A DNA stretch of 19,064 nucleotides from Acidimicrobium sp. UBA3029 (GCA_002367695.1 DFDK01000017.1:1483-20546), one strand, 5' to 3'. Positions 1 to 7,653 are shown, numbered from the stretch's first letter. Made by a program: numbers and translations. The notes: generated by a model from the sequence alone, not told the origin.

Positions 1-741
1 TTTAGCGTGACCAAACAGTTGATGACAGAGTCTGCACAACTGGCCGAAAAACTTGATGTTCGCTTGCACACACACTTCGCCGAAAATTCCGAAGACGATG
101 CGTTTTCACTCGCAACATTTGGTTGCCGACCAACCCAATACTTGGAAGACGTAGGTTGGTGTACCGATCGTGCGTGGGTTGCACATTGCGTAATGCCAAA
201 CCATGACGAAATTGAACAGTTAGGTAAAGCAAAGATTGGTGTGGCTCATTGCCCAAGCAGCAACATGATTTTGGCATCGGGTATCGCACCGGTTGTCGAC
301 TTGCGCGCGGCTGGTGTACACGTAGGTCTTGGCGTAGATGGTTCATCTTCGGCCGACTCAGGCTCAATGTGGCTCGAAGCCAGACAGGCAATGCTGTTGG
401 TGAAGTTGCGCAACGGTGCGGCAGCCGGCACGGCTCGCATGTCACTTGAGATCGCGACTCGAGGTGGCGCAGGCTGCCTGGGCCGGGTTGGCGAAATTGG
501 TGAAATCAGTGTCGGTGCAGTTGGCGATCTTGCAATTTGGTCGCTGACTGGTGTCGCATTTGCGGGAGCAGTTGCAGATCCAATCGAAGCATGGTTGCGC
601 TGTGGTCCAACTGGCGCAAAACACACAATCGTGCACGGCAAGTTGGTGGTAGACAATGGCCAAATTGTAAGCAACAAAGTTGACTCGATGTTGGCAACAC
701 ATCGCACACTTGCAAAGCGCATGCAACGCATTGCTGACTAA
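1..741 (+). CDS. 8-oxoguanine deaminase-like amidohydrolase (3' part)
   Basis: The gene is cut by the left edge; 246 residues of its C-terminal part are visible, and the frame is open at base 1 (FSVT...). It looks like a metal-dependent amidohydrolase of the cytosine-deaminase/TrzN group. Metal and substrate motifs seen are LHTHFAE (His23 and His25 of the fragment), AHCVMPN (His62), GVAHCPSSNM, and GLGVDGSSSAD (Asp113). The HCPSSNM-x-L-x-SGIAPV stretch followed by GLGVDGS is typical of 8-oxoguanine deaminases, which convert 8-oxoguanine to urate plus ammonia in the cytoplasm. This substrate call is family-level inference; another triazine or aminopurine deaminase is possible. The stop lies 16 bases before the next gene on the same strand. 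Confidence 0.75.
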   Translation, partial: FSVTKQLMTESAQLAEKLDVRLHTHFAENSEDDAFSLATFGCRPTQYLEDVGWCTDRAWVAHCVMPNHDEIEQLGKAKIGVAHCPSSNMILASGIAPVVDLRAAGVHVGLGVDGSSSADSGSMWLEARQAMLLVKLRNGAAAGTARMSLEIATRGGAGCLGRVGEIGEISVGAVGDLAIWSLTGVAFAGAVADPIEAWLRCGPTGAKHTIVHGKLVVDNGQIVSNKVDSMLATHRTLAKRMQRIAD

Positions 742-757
742 GCACTGCTGAAGCAAC

Positions 758-1339
758 ATGTTGCAACATTTCGCTGTCACGTTTAGCGCAATATTTCTTG
801 CCGAGTTACCCGATAAAACGATGTTTGCAACACTGCTGTTGTCTACACACTTTCATCGCCGCTTGCCAGTGTGGGGCGGTGTAACTCTCGGCTATGCAGC
901 ACATGTGTTGCTCGCCGTGATTTTTGGTACTGCATTGAGCCAGCTTCCCAAAACTCCGATCCATGTTTTGGTTGGATTGTTGTTCTTGACTGGGGGCATC
1001 ATGACATGGCGCACGGGTTCGTCTACCGATCACGATGAAACCGCAAAGTGGTCGGCATCGATGTCTAACGCACGCGTTGTATGGACAGCAGCATCGGTGA
1101 TTTTGGTTGCAGAGTTTGGAGACCTTACGCAACTCGCCACTGCGGGTTTCGCGGCAAGGTTTGATGACCCCATCGCCGTTGGCATCGGATCAATTGCAGC
1201 TCTCTCAAGTGTGTCTGGACTAGCAGTATTGGCAGGTGGGTGGTTGCAAAAGAAAGTGCCACTGCACAAAATTCAGCGAGCAGCAGCAGTGCTATTTACT
1301 TCGATCGGAATAGTGACTTTAGTAAGTGCTGTGGTCTAA
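758..1339 (+). CDS. GDT1/UPF0016 (TMEM165-like) cation exporter
   Basis: This 193-residue hydrophobic protein has the two-fold repeated architecture of the UPF0016/GDT1 family, with about six membrane helices. Family members exchange Mn2+ or Ca2+ against protons. The first signature is ELPDKT (residues 16-21) and the second is EFGDLTQ (119-125). Both are variants of the usual E-x-G-D-[KR]-[TS], with Pro for Gly in the first and Leu for Lys/Arg in the second. A polar loop near residues 86-104 separates the halves. No clear Shine-Dalgarno precedes the ATG, which lies 16 bases after the amidohydrolase stop, so the two may be co-transcribed. Its TAA stop overlaps the convergent glnR stop by four bases. 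Mn2+ export is the commonest bacterial role, but the ion is not determinable here. Confidence 0.85.
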   Translation: MLQHFAVTFSAIFLAELPDKTMFATLLLSTHFHRRLPVWGGVTLGYAAHVLLAVIFGTALSQLPKTPIHVLVGLLFLTGGIMTWRTGSSTDHDETAKWSASMSNARVVWTAASVILVAEFGDLTQLATAGFAARFDDPIAVGIGSIAALSSVSGLAVLAGGWLQKKVPLHKIQRAAAVLFTSIGIVTLVSAVV

Positions 1340-2010
1340 GCAGACCATTTGGATTGTCCGAAGCGATAACCAACGCTGCGAACAGTCTGAATCAAGTTGG
1401 CGTGTTCTTCGCCGAGCTTTGCACGCAAGCGACGAATGTGTACGTCAACCGTGCGTGCCCCACCAAAATACTCATAGCCCCAAACTCGCGACAACAATGT
1501 TTCGCGAGAAAATACTTTGCCAGGGTTTTGAGCCAAGAACTTAAGCAACTCGTATTCCATGTAGGTCAAGTCGAGAGGTTGACCACCGAAAGATGCCTGG
1601 TATGTCTCAAGGTTGAGAATGAGGCCGCTGTATTCGACTAGCGATTCTCTGCTGCCGCGGATCTCAGTGAAGAACATGTGGCGCAGACGCGACTCAAGTT
1701 CGCGGGGATGAAAAGGTGACAGACAGAAGTCGTCGAACAAATCGTCTCGCAATTCGAGATCGGCGAGTTGGGTGCCGTTGACGAGCACAAGCACATGGCC
1801 AACAGGGTTATCGTTTTTGCGCAGCGATCGGCAAAGTGCCCAACCACCCTCCGGGTCCTCATCACACATCACCACTGCGCCAGCCCAACCTTCGACAGGC
1901 TCGCTCTTTGCTGCGTCGTCGGCAGATGAGACAGCCTTCCAGCGATATCCAGCCAGGTCGAGTGTGCGTGCCAGGTCAATAGATGGCGGGTTTGGAAACA
2001 CGGCGATCAT
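1336..2010 (-). CDS. glnR: GlnR-type nitrogen response regulator (OmpR fold)
   Basis: A 224-residue protein with an atypical receiver (about 1-110) and an OmpR/PhoB winged-helix domain (about 125-219). The C-terminus (LDLTYMEYELLKFLAQNPGK, then WGYEYFGGARTVDVHIRR) is very close to actinobacterial GlnR, the global activator/repressor of nitrogen assimilation. The receiver lacks the N-terminal acidic pair and has SPF (98-100) where phosphorylated receivers have KPF. It keeps an Asp at position 50, as in Streptomyces GlnR, where that residue serves dimerisation rather than phosphotransfer (family knowledge). ATG at 2010 is chosen because the frame upstream runs into glnA2. It starts 38 bases after glnA2 without a strong Shine-Dalgarno. 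Its position beside two glutamine synthetases supports the assignment. Confidence 0.88.
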   Translation of the reverse strand: MIAVFPNPPSIDLARTLDLAGYRWKAVSSADDAAKSEPVEGWAGAVVMCDEDPEGGWALCRSLRKNDNPVGHVLVLVNGTQLADLELRDDLFDDFCLSPFHPRELESRLRHMFFTEIRGSRESLVEYSGLILNLETYQASFGGQPLDLTYMEYELLKFLAQNPGKVFSRETLLSRVWGYEYFGGARTVDVHIRRLRAKLGEEHANLIQTVRSVGYRFGQSKWSA

Positions 2011-2048
2011 TTGACCGACAACGCTTTCGTTTGCAGAAGTGCGGTTAT

Positions 2049-3386
2049 TCACAGCGAGCGCAGGTAGCGACCAAGTTCGTATTGGCTGATATGCGTTTTG
2101 TAAGTGCGCCACTCTGCACGCTTGTTGCGCAAGAACCACTCAAAGATGTGATCGCCAAGTGCGTCGGCAACAAGGCTCGAGTTTTCCATTACCTGCAGTG
2201 CTTCGTTGAGCGACTGCGGCAATTGATGGATACTCATCTTCTCGAGAACGTCGTTGTCCATCTCGAACAAGTTGGCGTCTGCTTCGACTGGCAATTCGTA
2301 ACCCTCTTGAATTCCGCGCAATCCTGCAGCCAAGATGACAGAGAATGCGAGGTATGGATTGCACGCAGGGTCTGGTGATCGGTATTCGATGCGCGTCGCA
2401 GAGTCGCTATTGCGTTTAGCGATCGGCACGCGGATCAGGCCGCTGCGGTTGTTACGTGCCCACGAGATGTGCACTGGCGCTTCAAAGCCAGGAACAAGTC
2501 GCTTATACGAGTTGACCGTTTGGTTGGTGACTGCGGTGATTTCGGCGGCATGGCGTAGCAAACCAGCCATAAAGCATTTTGCAGTCGGCGACAAGTTGTA
2601 TGCATCGTTCTCATCGTAAAACGCATTTTGTTCGCCGTTGAATAACGAAAGATGGAGGTGCATTCCAGAACCCTGAATGGACTCGAGGGGCTTTGGCATA
2701 AATGTTGCGTGCACATTGTGCAGTGCCGCGATCTCTTTGACAACAAAACGAAATGTCATCACGCTGTCGGCCATGGTGAGTGCATCGGTGTGACGCAAAT
2801 CAATTTCGTGTTGGCTCGGAGCATCTTCATGAAAGCTGTATTCGACAGGGATGCTCATGGTCTCGAGCGTGCGAATAGTTTCTTTGCGCAGCGAGCTTGG
2901 AATATCGGTTGAGGTGAGATCAAAAAAACCGCCTTCGTCGAGCAAGACAGGCGTGTTACTACTGTCTGGAGGTGCAAGGTAGAAATATTCGATATCGGGA
3001 GCAACGTAGAACGAATATCCCTTGTCGCGAGCAAGACCTAGATTGCGCTTGAGCACTTGTCGTGGGTCGCCATCAAACGGTGTGCCGTCCAACTTGGCGA
3101 TGTCGCAAAACACTCGAGCCTCTGCACCTTTTGCATCTGCCCATGGCAGCACTTCGAATGTGTTGGCGTCGGGGAGCGCGAGCACATCACTCTCTTGCAC
3201 TCTGCTGTAACCATCGATCGACGATCCATCAAACGACATTCCGTCGTTGAGCGCATTTTCCATTTCTGCAGGGCTAATTGCAAACGACTTAAGGTTGCCG
3301 AGCACATCGGTGAACCACAATCTCACTAGGCGGATACCGCGCTCTTCTACGGTTCGAAGGACGTAATCTTTTTGCTGATCGTGCAT
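2049..3386 (-). CDS. Glutamine synthetase type I, GlnA2-like
   Basis: A 445-residue GSI, matching the usual GlnA2 length and with an N-terminus (VLRTVEERGIRLVRLWFTDV) like mycobacterial GlnA2. Active-site signatures seen are SFDGSSIDGY, EIDLRHTDA, GSGMHLHLSLF, VNSYKRLVPG and NPYLAFSVILAAGLRG. The adenylylation-loop tyrosine of E. coli-type GSI is replaced (ANLFEMD instead of NLYDLP), so control by GlnE adenylylation is unlikely. The family makes glutamine from glutamate, ammonia and ATP, although some GlnA2/3/4 paralogues act on polyamines or ethanolamine. ATG at 3386 is chosen over the GTG at 3395 because GAGGTGA lies 5 bases before it and overlaps that GTG. It follows glnII behind a terminator hairpin and precedes glnR. 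Confidence 0.93.
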   Translation of the reverse strand: MHDQQKDYVLRTVEERGIRLVRLWFTDVLGNLKSFAISPAEMENALNDGMSFDGSSIDGYSRVQESDVLALPDANTFEVLPWADAKGAEARVFCDIAKLDGTPFDGDPRQVLKRNLGLARDKGYSFYVAPDIEYFYLAPPDSSNTPVLLDEGGFFDLTSTDIPSSLRKETIRTLETMSIPVEYSFHEDAPSQHEIDLRHTDALTMADSVMTFRFVVKEIAALHNVHATFMPKPLESIQGSGMHLHLSLFNGEQNAFYDENDAYNLSPTAKCFMAGLLRHAAEITAVTNQTVNSYKRLVPGFEAPVHISWARNNRSGLIRVPIAKRNSDSATRIEYRSPDPACNPYLAFSVILAAGLRGIQEGYELPVEADANLFEMDNDVLEKMSIHQLPQSLNEALQVMENSSLVADALGDHIFEWFLRNKRAEWRTYKTHISQYELGRYLRSL

Positions 3387-3400
3387 GGAAGTCACCTCAA
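3381..3400 (-). promoter_or_regulatory. Shine-Dalgarno deciding the glnA2 start
   Basis: On the minus strand TTGAGGTGACTTCCATG places GAGGTGA five bases before ATG 3386. The alternative in-frame GTG (3395) lies inside this Shine-Dalgarno, so the ATG is the better start. This is one of only two strong ribosome binding sites in the window; the other precedes glnII. Confidence 0.75.
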
Positions 3401-3420
3401 CAGTCTGCCGTGGGAAATAA

Positions 3421-3457
3421 TCAACAGCACCGAGGACCGGATCCTCGGTGCTGTTGA
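3421..3457 (-). terminator. Hairpin terminator or attenuator between glnII and glnA2
   Basis: A perfect 16-bp inverted repeat (left arm TCAACAGCACCGAGGA) with a 5-base loop lies 11 bases past the glnII stop. In the glnII direction it is followed by TTATTT, a weak U-tract. No clear -10 lies between it and glnA2, so it may be a partial terminator that sets the glnII:glnA2 ratio by read-through. On the plus strand no gene needs it. Confidence 0.75.
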
Positions 3458-3468
3458 AACCTATATGG

Positions 3469-4587
3469 CTATTTCTTTTTTGAGCTTTTTGCGCCTTTTG
3501 ATTTCTTGACCGACTTGGCGGTTGATTTCTTCGGTGCAGGCTTTACTGATTTTGTTTTCGCCTTCTTGGCAACTGGGGCCTTGGCGGCGCCACATACAGT
3601 CTCGAGAATGAGGCGCGTCACTACATAAGGGTCGACGTTGGCGTTTGGACGACGATCTTCTGCGTAGCCCTTCTTGTCACGAGCTACCTGCCAAGGAATA
3701 CGTACTGATGCTCCGCGATTGGAAACTCCGTACGTGAACTTGTTGTATGGAGCTGTCTCGTGTTTACCAGTGAGTCGGCTCTCGATGTCGTGGCCGTAGT
3801 TGCTTACATGCTCCATCACTTTGGACCCGAGTGCCTTGCAGGCTGCATCGATCGCAGAGTAATCGTTGCGCATCGCCTTGGTGGAGAAGTTGGTGTGCGC
3901 GCCCGCGCCGTTCCAGTCTCCTTTTTGTGGCTTGGCTGCATACGAGATCACTACGTCGTAATCTTCTGCAATACGATCGAGTAACCAACGCGCAACATGC
4001 ATGTGATCGCTCACCGTGAGCGCGCTTGCAGCACCAATTTGAAACTCCCACTGACCAGGCATTACTTCAGCATTTGTTCCTTCGATCATTAGGCCAGCAT
4101 CCAAACATGCTTGCGTGTGCTCTTCAATAATTGGACGACCGATGACACGACCTGCACCGACGCCGCAGTAGTACGGGCCTTGTGGTCCTGGCTCACCGGT
4201 TGTTTCTGGAAAACCAAGTGGTCGACCATTCATACGCATCATTGTGTATTCCTGTTCGATGCCGTAGATCATTCCGTGGCTTGCATACTTTGATGCAGCT
4301 GCGGCACATGTTGCACGTGTGTTGGTCGGGTGTGGTTTGCCGGTTGATGCAATCAACACTTCACATAACACCAAAATATTGTTTCCGCCGCGCAACGGGT
4401 CCGGACAGGTGAACACTGGGTTCAACACGCAGTCGGAAGCTTCGCCTGTTGCTTGCCCGGTTGACGAACCATCGAAGCCCCAGATTGGAGGAACTTTGAC
4501 ACCGTTCTTGATGATCTTTGTTTTTGATCGAAGCATCGGTGTTGGTTGATGTCCGTCGATCCAGATGTATTCAGCCTGATATGGCAT
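3469..4587 (-). CDS. glnII: Glutamine synthetase type II with lysine-rich C-terminal tail
   Basis: A 372-residue GSII (eukaryotic-type) enzyme making glutamine from glutamate, ammonia and ATP. Hallmarks in order are YIWIDG, WGFDGSSTGQA, YGIEQEYTMM, GQWEFQIG, NGAGAHTNFSTKAMR, TGKHETAPYNKF and ASVRIPWQVA...EDRRPNANVDPY. GSII is known from rhizobia, Frankia and Streptomyces and is not controlled by adenylylation. The catalytic part ends near residue 336. It is followed by 36 residues containing 15 lysines plus Ala, Ser, Pro and Thr (repeated K-x-x-K and KSVK units), resembling a histone H1 or AlaKP-type tail; GSII normally lacks this. ATG 4587 is chosen over an upstream start because GGAAGGA precedes it by 6 bases. 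A GlnR-like operator lies upstream. Confidence 0.95.
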   Translation of the reverse strand: MPYQAEYIWIDGHQPTPMLRSKTKIIKNGVKVPPIWGFDGSSTGQATGEASDCVLNPVFTCPDPLRGGNNILVLCEVLIASTGKPHPTNTRATCAAAASKYASHGMIYGIEQEYTMMRMNGRPLGFPETTGEPGPQGPYYCGVGAGRVIGRPIIEEHTQACLDAGLMIEGTNAEVMPGQWEFQIGAASALTVSDHMHVARWLLDRIAEDYDVVISYAAKPQKGDWNGAGAHTNFSTKAMRNDYSAIDAACKALGSKVMEHVSNYGHDIESRLTGKHETAPYNKFTYGVSNRGASVRIPWQVARDKKGYAEDRRPNANVDPYVVTRLILETVCGAAKAPVAKKAKTKSVKPAPKKSTAKSVKKSKGAKSSKKK

Positions 4588-4600
4588 TGCTTGTCCTTCC
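4585..4600 (-). promoter_or_regulatory. Shine-Dalgarno deciding the glnII start
   Basis: On the minus strand GGAAGGACAAGCAATG gives a strong Shine-Dalgarno 6 bases before the ATG. It places the start at MPYQAEYIWIDG, matching the usual GSII N-terminus, and rejects a frame extension of 18 residues. Confidence 0.8.
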
Positions 4601-4640
4601 GGTTGGGAGAGCAGAATTGCAATTTCCGCTCTCAGGTACA

Positions 4641-4646
4641 TGTCTA
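4641..4646 (-). promoter_or_regulatory. Candidate glnII -10 element
   Basis: The minus strand reads TAGACA here, about 54 bases before the glnII ATG. No good -35 is present at 16-18 bp, which fits an activator-dependent promoter with the GlnR-like repeats just upstream. This is inference from spacing only. Confidence 0.35.
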
Positions 4647-4661
4647 GTCTCGCAAACTGCC

Positions 4662-4699
4662 GTTTCTATCCCGTTGCCCAATTGTGAACGGCGTGTGAA
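4662..4699 (-). promoter_or_regulatory. Candidate GlnR operator: four half-sites at 11-bp period
   Basis: Reading the minus strand from 4699: TTCAC-n6-TTCAC-n6-GCAAC-n6-GAAAC, i.e. AC repeated with nine bases between, four times in phase. The described GlnR consensus is gTnAC-n6-GaAAC repeated (AC-n9-AC). The last unit is an exact b-site and the third is one base off; the others match the AC core. The site lies between divergent glnII and nadE, upstream of the likely glnII -10 and about 57 bp (centre) upstream of the predicted nadE start. Position and the nearby glnR gene support it. Confidence 0.6.
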
Positions 4700-4723
4700 G
4701 ATACGCCAGTCGGATTGCCCCTC

Positions 4724-4739
4724 TAGCCTGAAGACTGTG
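4724..4739 (+). promoter_or_regulatory. Leaderless promoter -10 of nadE
   Basis: TAGCCT, 7 bases, then GTG at 4737. The start has no Shine-Dalgarno. The same TAGCCT-n7 arrangement precedes proC and hemB. No convincing -35 is seen. Confidence 0.55.
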
Positions 4740-6452
4740 GCTGTACCGCTCCTCACTCACGCAACTGTGCGCATCGGGCTAGCCCAGATCAATCCTGTCG
4801 TAGGTGACATTGCGTCAAACGCCACAAGGGTTTCACGTATTTATGCAGATGCCATCGTCCGTGGCTGTGAGGTGTTGGCGTTTCCAGAACTCGTTCTCAC
4901 TGGGTATCCGCCAGAGGATCTGGTGCTCAAGAGCGGCTTTGTGAAAGACAACATTGAGGCGCTGCACTCGTTTGCAGCCACCACTACATCGTGTGTGGCG
5001 GTGGTCGGTTTTGTGGACAGGGTGGGCGATGAACTGTTTAACGCTGCTGCAATTTGCGCGCATGGTCGCGTGCACAACGTGTATCACAAACAACTGTTAC
5101 CGAACTACAGCGTGTTTGACGAACAGCGATATTTTTCTGCTGGCAAAGATTTTTCGTTGTTTCGAATTAACGGTGCACTAATGGGCGTAACAATTTGTGA
5201 AGATATTTGGGAGCCAAGTGGTCCAGTCGCAACGCAGGCTCAAGCAGGAGCAGTACTCAATATCAACATTAATGGCTCACCCTTTCATCGCGGTAAGAGT
5301 GGTGAGCGCCAACAAATGGTGAGCGAACGTGCGCGTGATAATAAATGTGTGATTGCCTATGTCAATCAAGTATGCGGTCAAGATGAATTGGTTTTCGATG
5401 GCGGCTCAATGTTGTTTGATGCAAGTGGAGCATTGTTAGCAAAGTCTGCACAGTTTGTTGAAGAGATCCAGTTCGTTGATGTTGTCGTGCCACGCACGCC
5501 CGGAGACCCAAACGTAGACATAAAAGAATTGTTGCCGGTTGTTGCGCCGCGCGAGGTTGAATTGACGGGCACTATTGCCGCCGCTACGAGCGACATTGAA
5601 CAGATGTATGAGGCACTTGTGTTGGGCACGCGCGACTATGTGCGCAAAAATGGTTTTACCGATGTAGTGATTGGATTATCGGGTGGCATTGATTCTGCGC
5701 TTGTTGCAGCAATTGCAGTGGATGCGCTTGGTGCGAAGCATGTACACGGTGTATCGATGCCATCTCGGTACTCAAGCGAAGGCTCGCGGACCGATGCTGC
5801 AATACTTGCGAACAACTTGGGAATCGACATGCAAACCATTTCGATCGAGCCAGCATTTGAAGCGTACTTGCAGATGACTGCAACAAGTTTTGCTGGTCTA
5901 CAACAAGACCTAACAGAAGAAAACCTGCAGAGCAGGGTGCGCGGTACCACGCTGATGGCGTTGTCAAACAAGTTTGGCTGGATGGTGCTGACCACTGGCA
6001 ATAAGAGCGAACTCGCCGTTGGCTATTTCACGCTCTACGGCGACTCGGTAGGTGGCTATGCAGTAATTAAAGATTTGCTCAAGACAAGTGTGTACGCAAT
6101 GTGTCGATATATCAACACCAGAAATACGATCACCACAAATAAAAGCGAAGTAATTCCTGAAGTTGTGATCACGAAACCACCATCTGCCGAGCTACGTCCA
6201 GATCAGCGCGATGATCAATCGTTGCCGCCATACGACGTACTCGATGCAATTCTTGAATTGTTTGTAGAAAAAGACCAAACAGCCGCTGAAATTATTGCGC
6301 TTGGTCATGACGAAACACTTGTACGACGCATCAGCAGGCTTGTTGACTTGAGCGAATACAAGCGGCGACAGGGTCCACCAGGTGTACGAGTGACCTTGAA
6401 AGCATTTGGCAAAGATCGACGTCTGCCAATCACTAACGCGTATAGGGGCTAG
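4737..6452 (+). CDS. nadE: Glutamine-dependent NAD+ synthetase
   Basis: A two-domain enzyme of about 571 residues that amidates deamido-NAD+ to NAD+ with glutamine-derived ammonia, the last step of NAD synthesis. The N-terminal nitrilase-fold glutaminase carries the Glu-Lys-Cys triad: FPELVLTGYPPEDL (Glu51), HKQLLPNY (Lys118) and VTICEDIWEP (Cys154). The C-terminal synthetase has the ATP P-loop GLSGGIDSALVAA, TTGNKSELAVGY and ELRPDQRDDQSLPPY. The length fits the shorter bacterial NadE class rather than the ~680-residue mycobacterial one. GTG 4737 is chosen from the leaderless -10; GTG 4767 (VRIGLAQINP) is the alternative. The frame stays open to 4518 but that part overlaps glnII and has no homology. 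The stop overlaps the convergent MFS gene by four bases. Sharing an intergenic operator with glnII suggests nitrogen control. Confidence 0.95.
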   Translation: MAVPLLTHATVRIGLAQINPVVGDIASNATRVSRIYADAIVRGCEVLAFPELVLTGYPPEDLVLKSGFVKDNIEALHSFAATTTSCVAVVGFVDRVGDELFNAAAICAHGRVHNVYHKQLLPNYSVFDEQRYFSAGKDFSLFRINGALMGVTICEDIWEPSGPVATQAQAGAVLNININGSPFHRGKSGERQQMVSERARDNKCVIAYVNQVCGQDELVFDGGSMLFDASGALLAKSAQFVEEIQFVDVVVPRTPGDPNVDIKELLPVVAPREVELTGTIAAATSDIEQMYEALVLGTRDYVRKNGFTDVVIGLSGGIDSALVAAIAVDALGAKHVHGVSMPSRYSSEGSRTDAAILANNLGIDMQTISIEPAFEAYLQMTATSFAGLQQDLTEENLQSRVRGTTLMALSNKFGWMVLTTGNKSELAVGYFTLYGDSVGGYAVIKDLLKTSVYAMCRYINTRNTITTNKSEVIPEVVITKPPSAELRPDQRDDQSLPPYDVLDAILELFVEKDQTAAEIIALGHDETLVRRISRLVDLSEYKRRQGPPGVRVTLKAFGKDRRLPITNAYRG

Positions 6453-7639
6453 TGCGCTCCACCTAATTTTTTGTATGTGAGGATTGAGATAGCTGCAAGT
6501 ACGCCGAAGCCTGAACCGATTAGTGCAGGAACATCTACGCCGTATTTTTCATACGCGCGTGTACCGACGATGGCAATAATGGCTCGACCAAGAGTGCCTG
6601 CCCCGAGCACCCAACCAAGGCCTGCACCAGGGCTATTCGGAACGAGTTGCGAAGCAATTGGCAACAAACTCACCACCGCAAATTCGAAGCCAAGGTAGTA
6701 AACGCCGACCGCGATGAGACCGAGCACGATGTTGCTTGAGGCAATCGCAAGCAAGATGCCAGCTGGCACGATCAGAAGCGCACCAGCAGCAATCGAGCGT
6801 TCTTTGCCCCAACCATCTGTGCGCTGCGCGCTATTGAGTGATGCGAAAAGCTCGACAGCCCCGAGGGCGAAGCCAACTGCCGCGAGGCGGGCAGCGCCAA
6901 AACCAAATTGATCTTGCAACCATGCGCCAAACGTAACAAACAAACTTTGTGCGCAAGACATGATGCAAAACATCGTGACTACGACGAGCCAGCCTCGACC
7001 GTGTACTCGTGTTTTTGCACCTTGTACGTGTGGCGTGACAACACGTGGCTTCGAGTTGACGCGTTTGGCAATTGAAGTAGTAACTACTACGAGGCAGATG
7101 ATGCCAAACATGTAGCCAATGCGCCAGTTGGTGGCTGCAGTGATGAGCCCCATAAGTGACACGCCAACAAGTAGGCCGAGTGCCCATGAAGTTTCAGTGA
7201 GGCCAACGATGCGGCCACGTTGTTGATATGGAACGTGATCGGCAATCCATGCGCCGAGCCCGAGATCAAAACTCTGCTTTGTGAGGGCAAGAACGGTGAC
7301 ACCAACTGCAAACAAGTAAACACTTGGTGCAGCTGCGGCAATGGCGCAGCCGAGCAATGTGCCAACTAGACCAATCACCATTGCGTTTCGATGAGTGAGT
7401 CGGTCGACAATGCGGCCAGCAAATGGTGAAGCGAAGCCCGATAACTCGGAAACAAACAGTGCAACGCCAATGTCGGAGAGCGAGACATTGAAATCTTTGG
7501 CGATAATGGCCAAAAATGGTGGAGCAAATCGGTAGCAAGCATTTGCGACTAGTCGACCGAGTATGACTATTGAAATATTGTGGCGAATTTCTGGCTCAAA
7601 CGAATCGTCTAATAACCGACCAAAGATTCGAGTAAGCAT
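6449..7639 (-). CDS. Major facilitator superfamily transporter
   Basis: A 396-residue integral membrane protein with about 12 helices, the usual MFS size. The loop between helices 2 and 3 has the MFS motif A-like GRIVDRLTHRNAM; the second half begins after a basic loop near residues 195-215. Helix content and motif suggest a proton-coupled antiporter (drug/sugar efflux subfamily), but the substrate cannot be read from the sequence. ATG 7639 has no Shine-Dalgarno; the -10 TAGAAT ends 8 bases before it, so translation is probably leaderless. The C-terminal stop shares CTAG with the convergent nadE stop. The upstream neighbour is a histidine phosphatase whose stop codon lies in this promoter. 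Confidence 0.88.
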   Translation of the reverse strand: MLTRIFGRLLDDSFEPEIRHNISIVILGRLVANACYRFAPPFLAIIAKDFNVSLSDIGVALFVSELSGFASPFAGRIVDRLTHRNAMVIGLVGTLLGCAIAAAAPSVYLFAVGVTVLALTKQSFDLGLGAWIADHVPYQQRGRIVGLTETSWALGLLVGVSLMGLITAATNWRIGYMFGIICLVVVTTSIAKRVNSKPRVVTPHVQGAKTRVHGRGWLVVVTMFCIMSCAQSLFVTFGAWLQDQFGFGAARLAAVGFALGAVELFASLNSAQRTDGWGKERSIAAGALLIVPAGILLAIASSNIVLGLIAVGVYYLGFEFAVVSLLPIASQLVPNSPGAGLGWVLGAGTLGRAIIAIVGTRAYEKYGVDVPALIGSGFGVLAAISILTYKKLGGAH

Positions 7640-7653
7640 GTGCAGTAATTCTA
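7637..7653 (-). promoter_or_regulatory. MFS -10 that contains the upstream stop codon
   Basis: On the minus strand TAGAAT (7653-7648) is followed by 8 bases and ATG 7639. The first three bases are the TAG stop of the histidine phosphatase. Confidence 0.5.

Noticed and set aside
2011..2139. N-terminal extension of glnR to 2139
   Set aside because: It lies over the glnA2 3' end and has no receiver-domain similarity; ATG 2010 gives the family layout with Asp50.
4518..4736. N-terminal extension of nadE (open frame back to 4518)
   Set aside because: It would overlap the start of glnII and its operator, shows no nitrilase homology, and a leaderless start exists at 4737.
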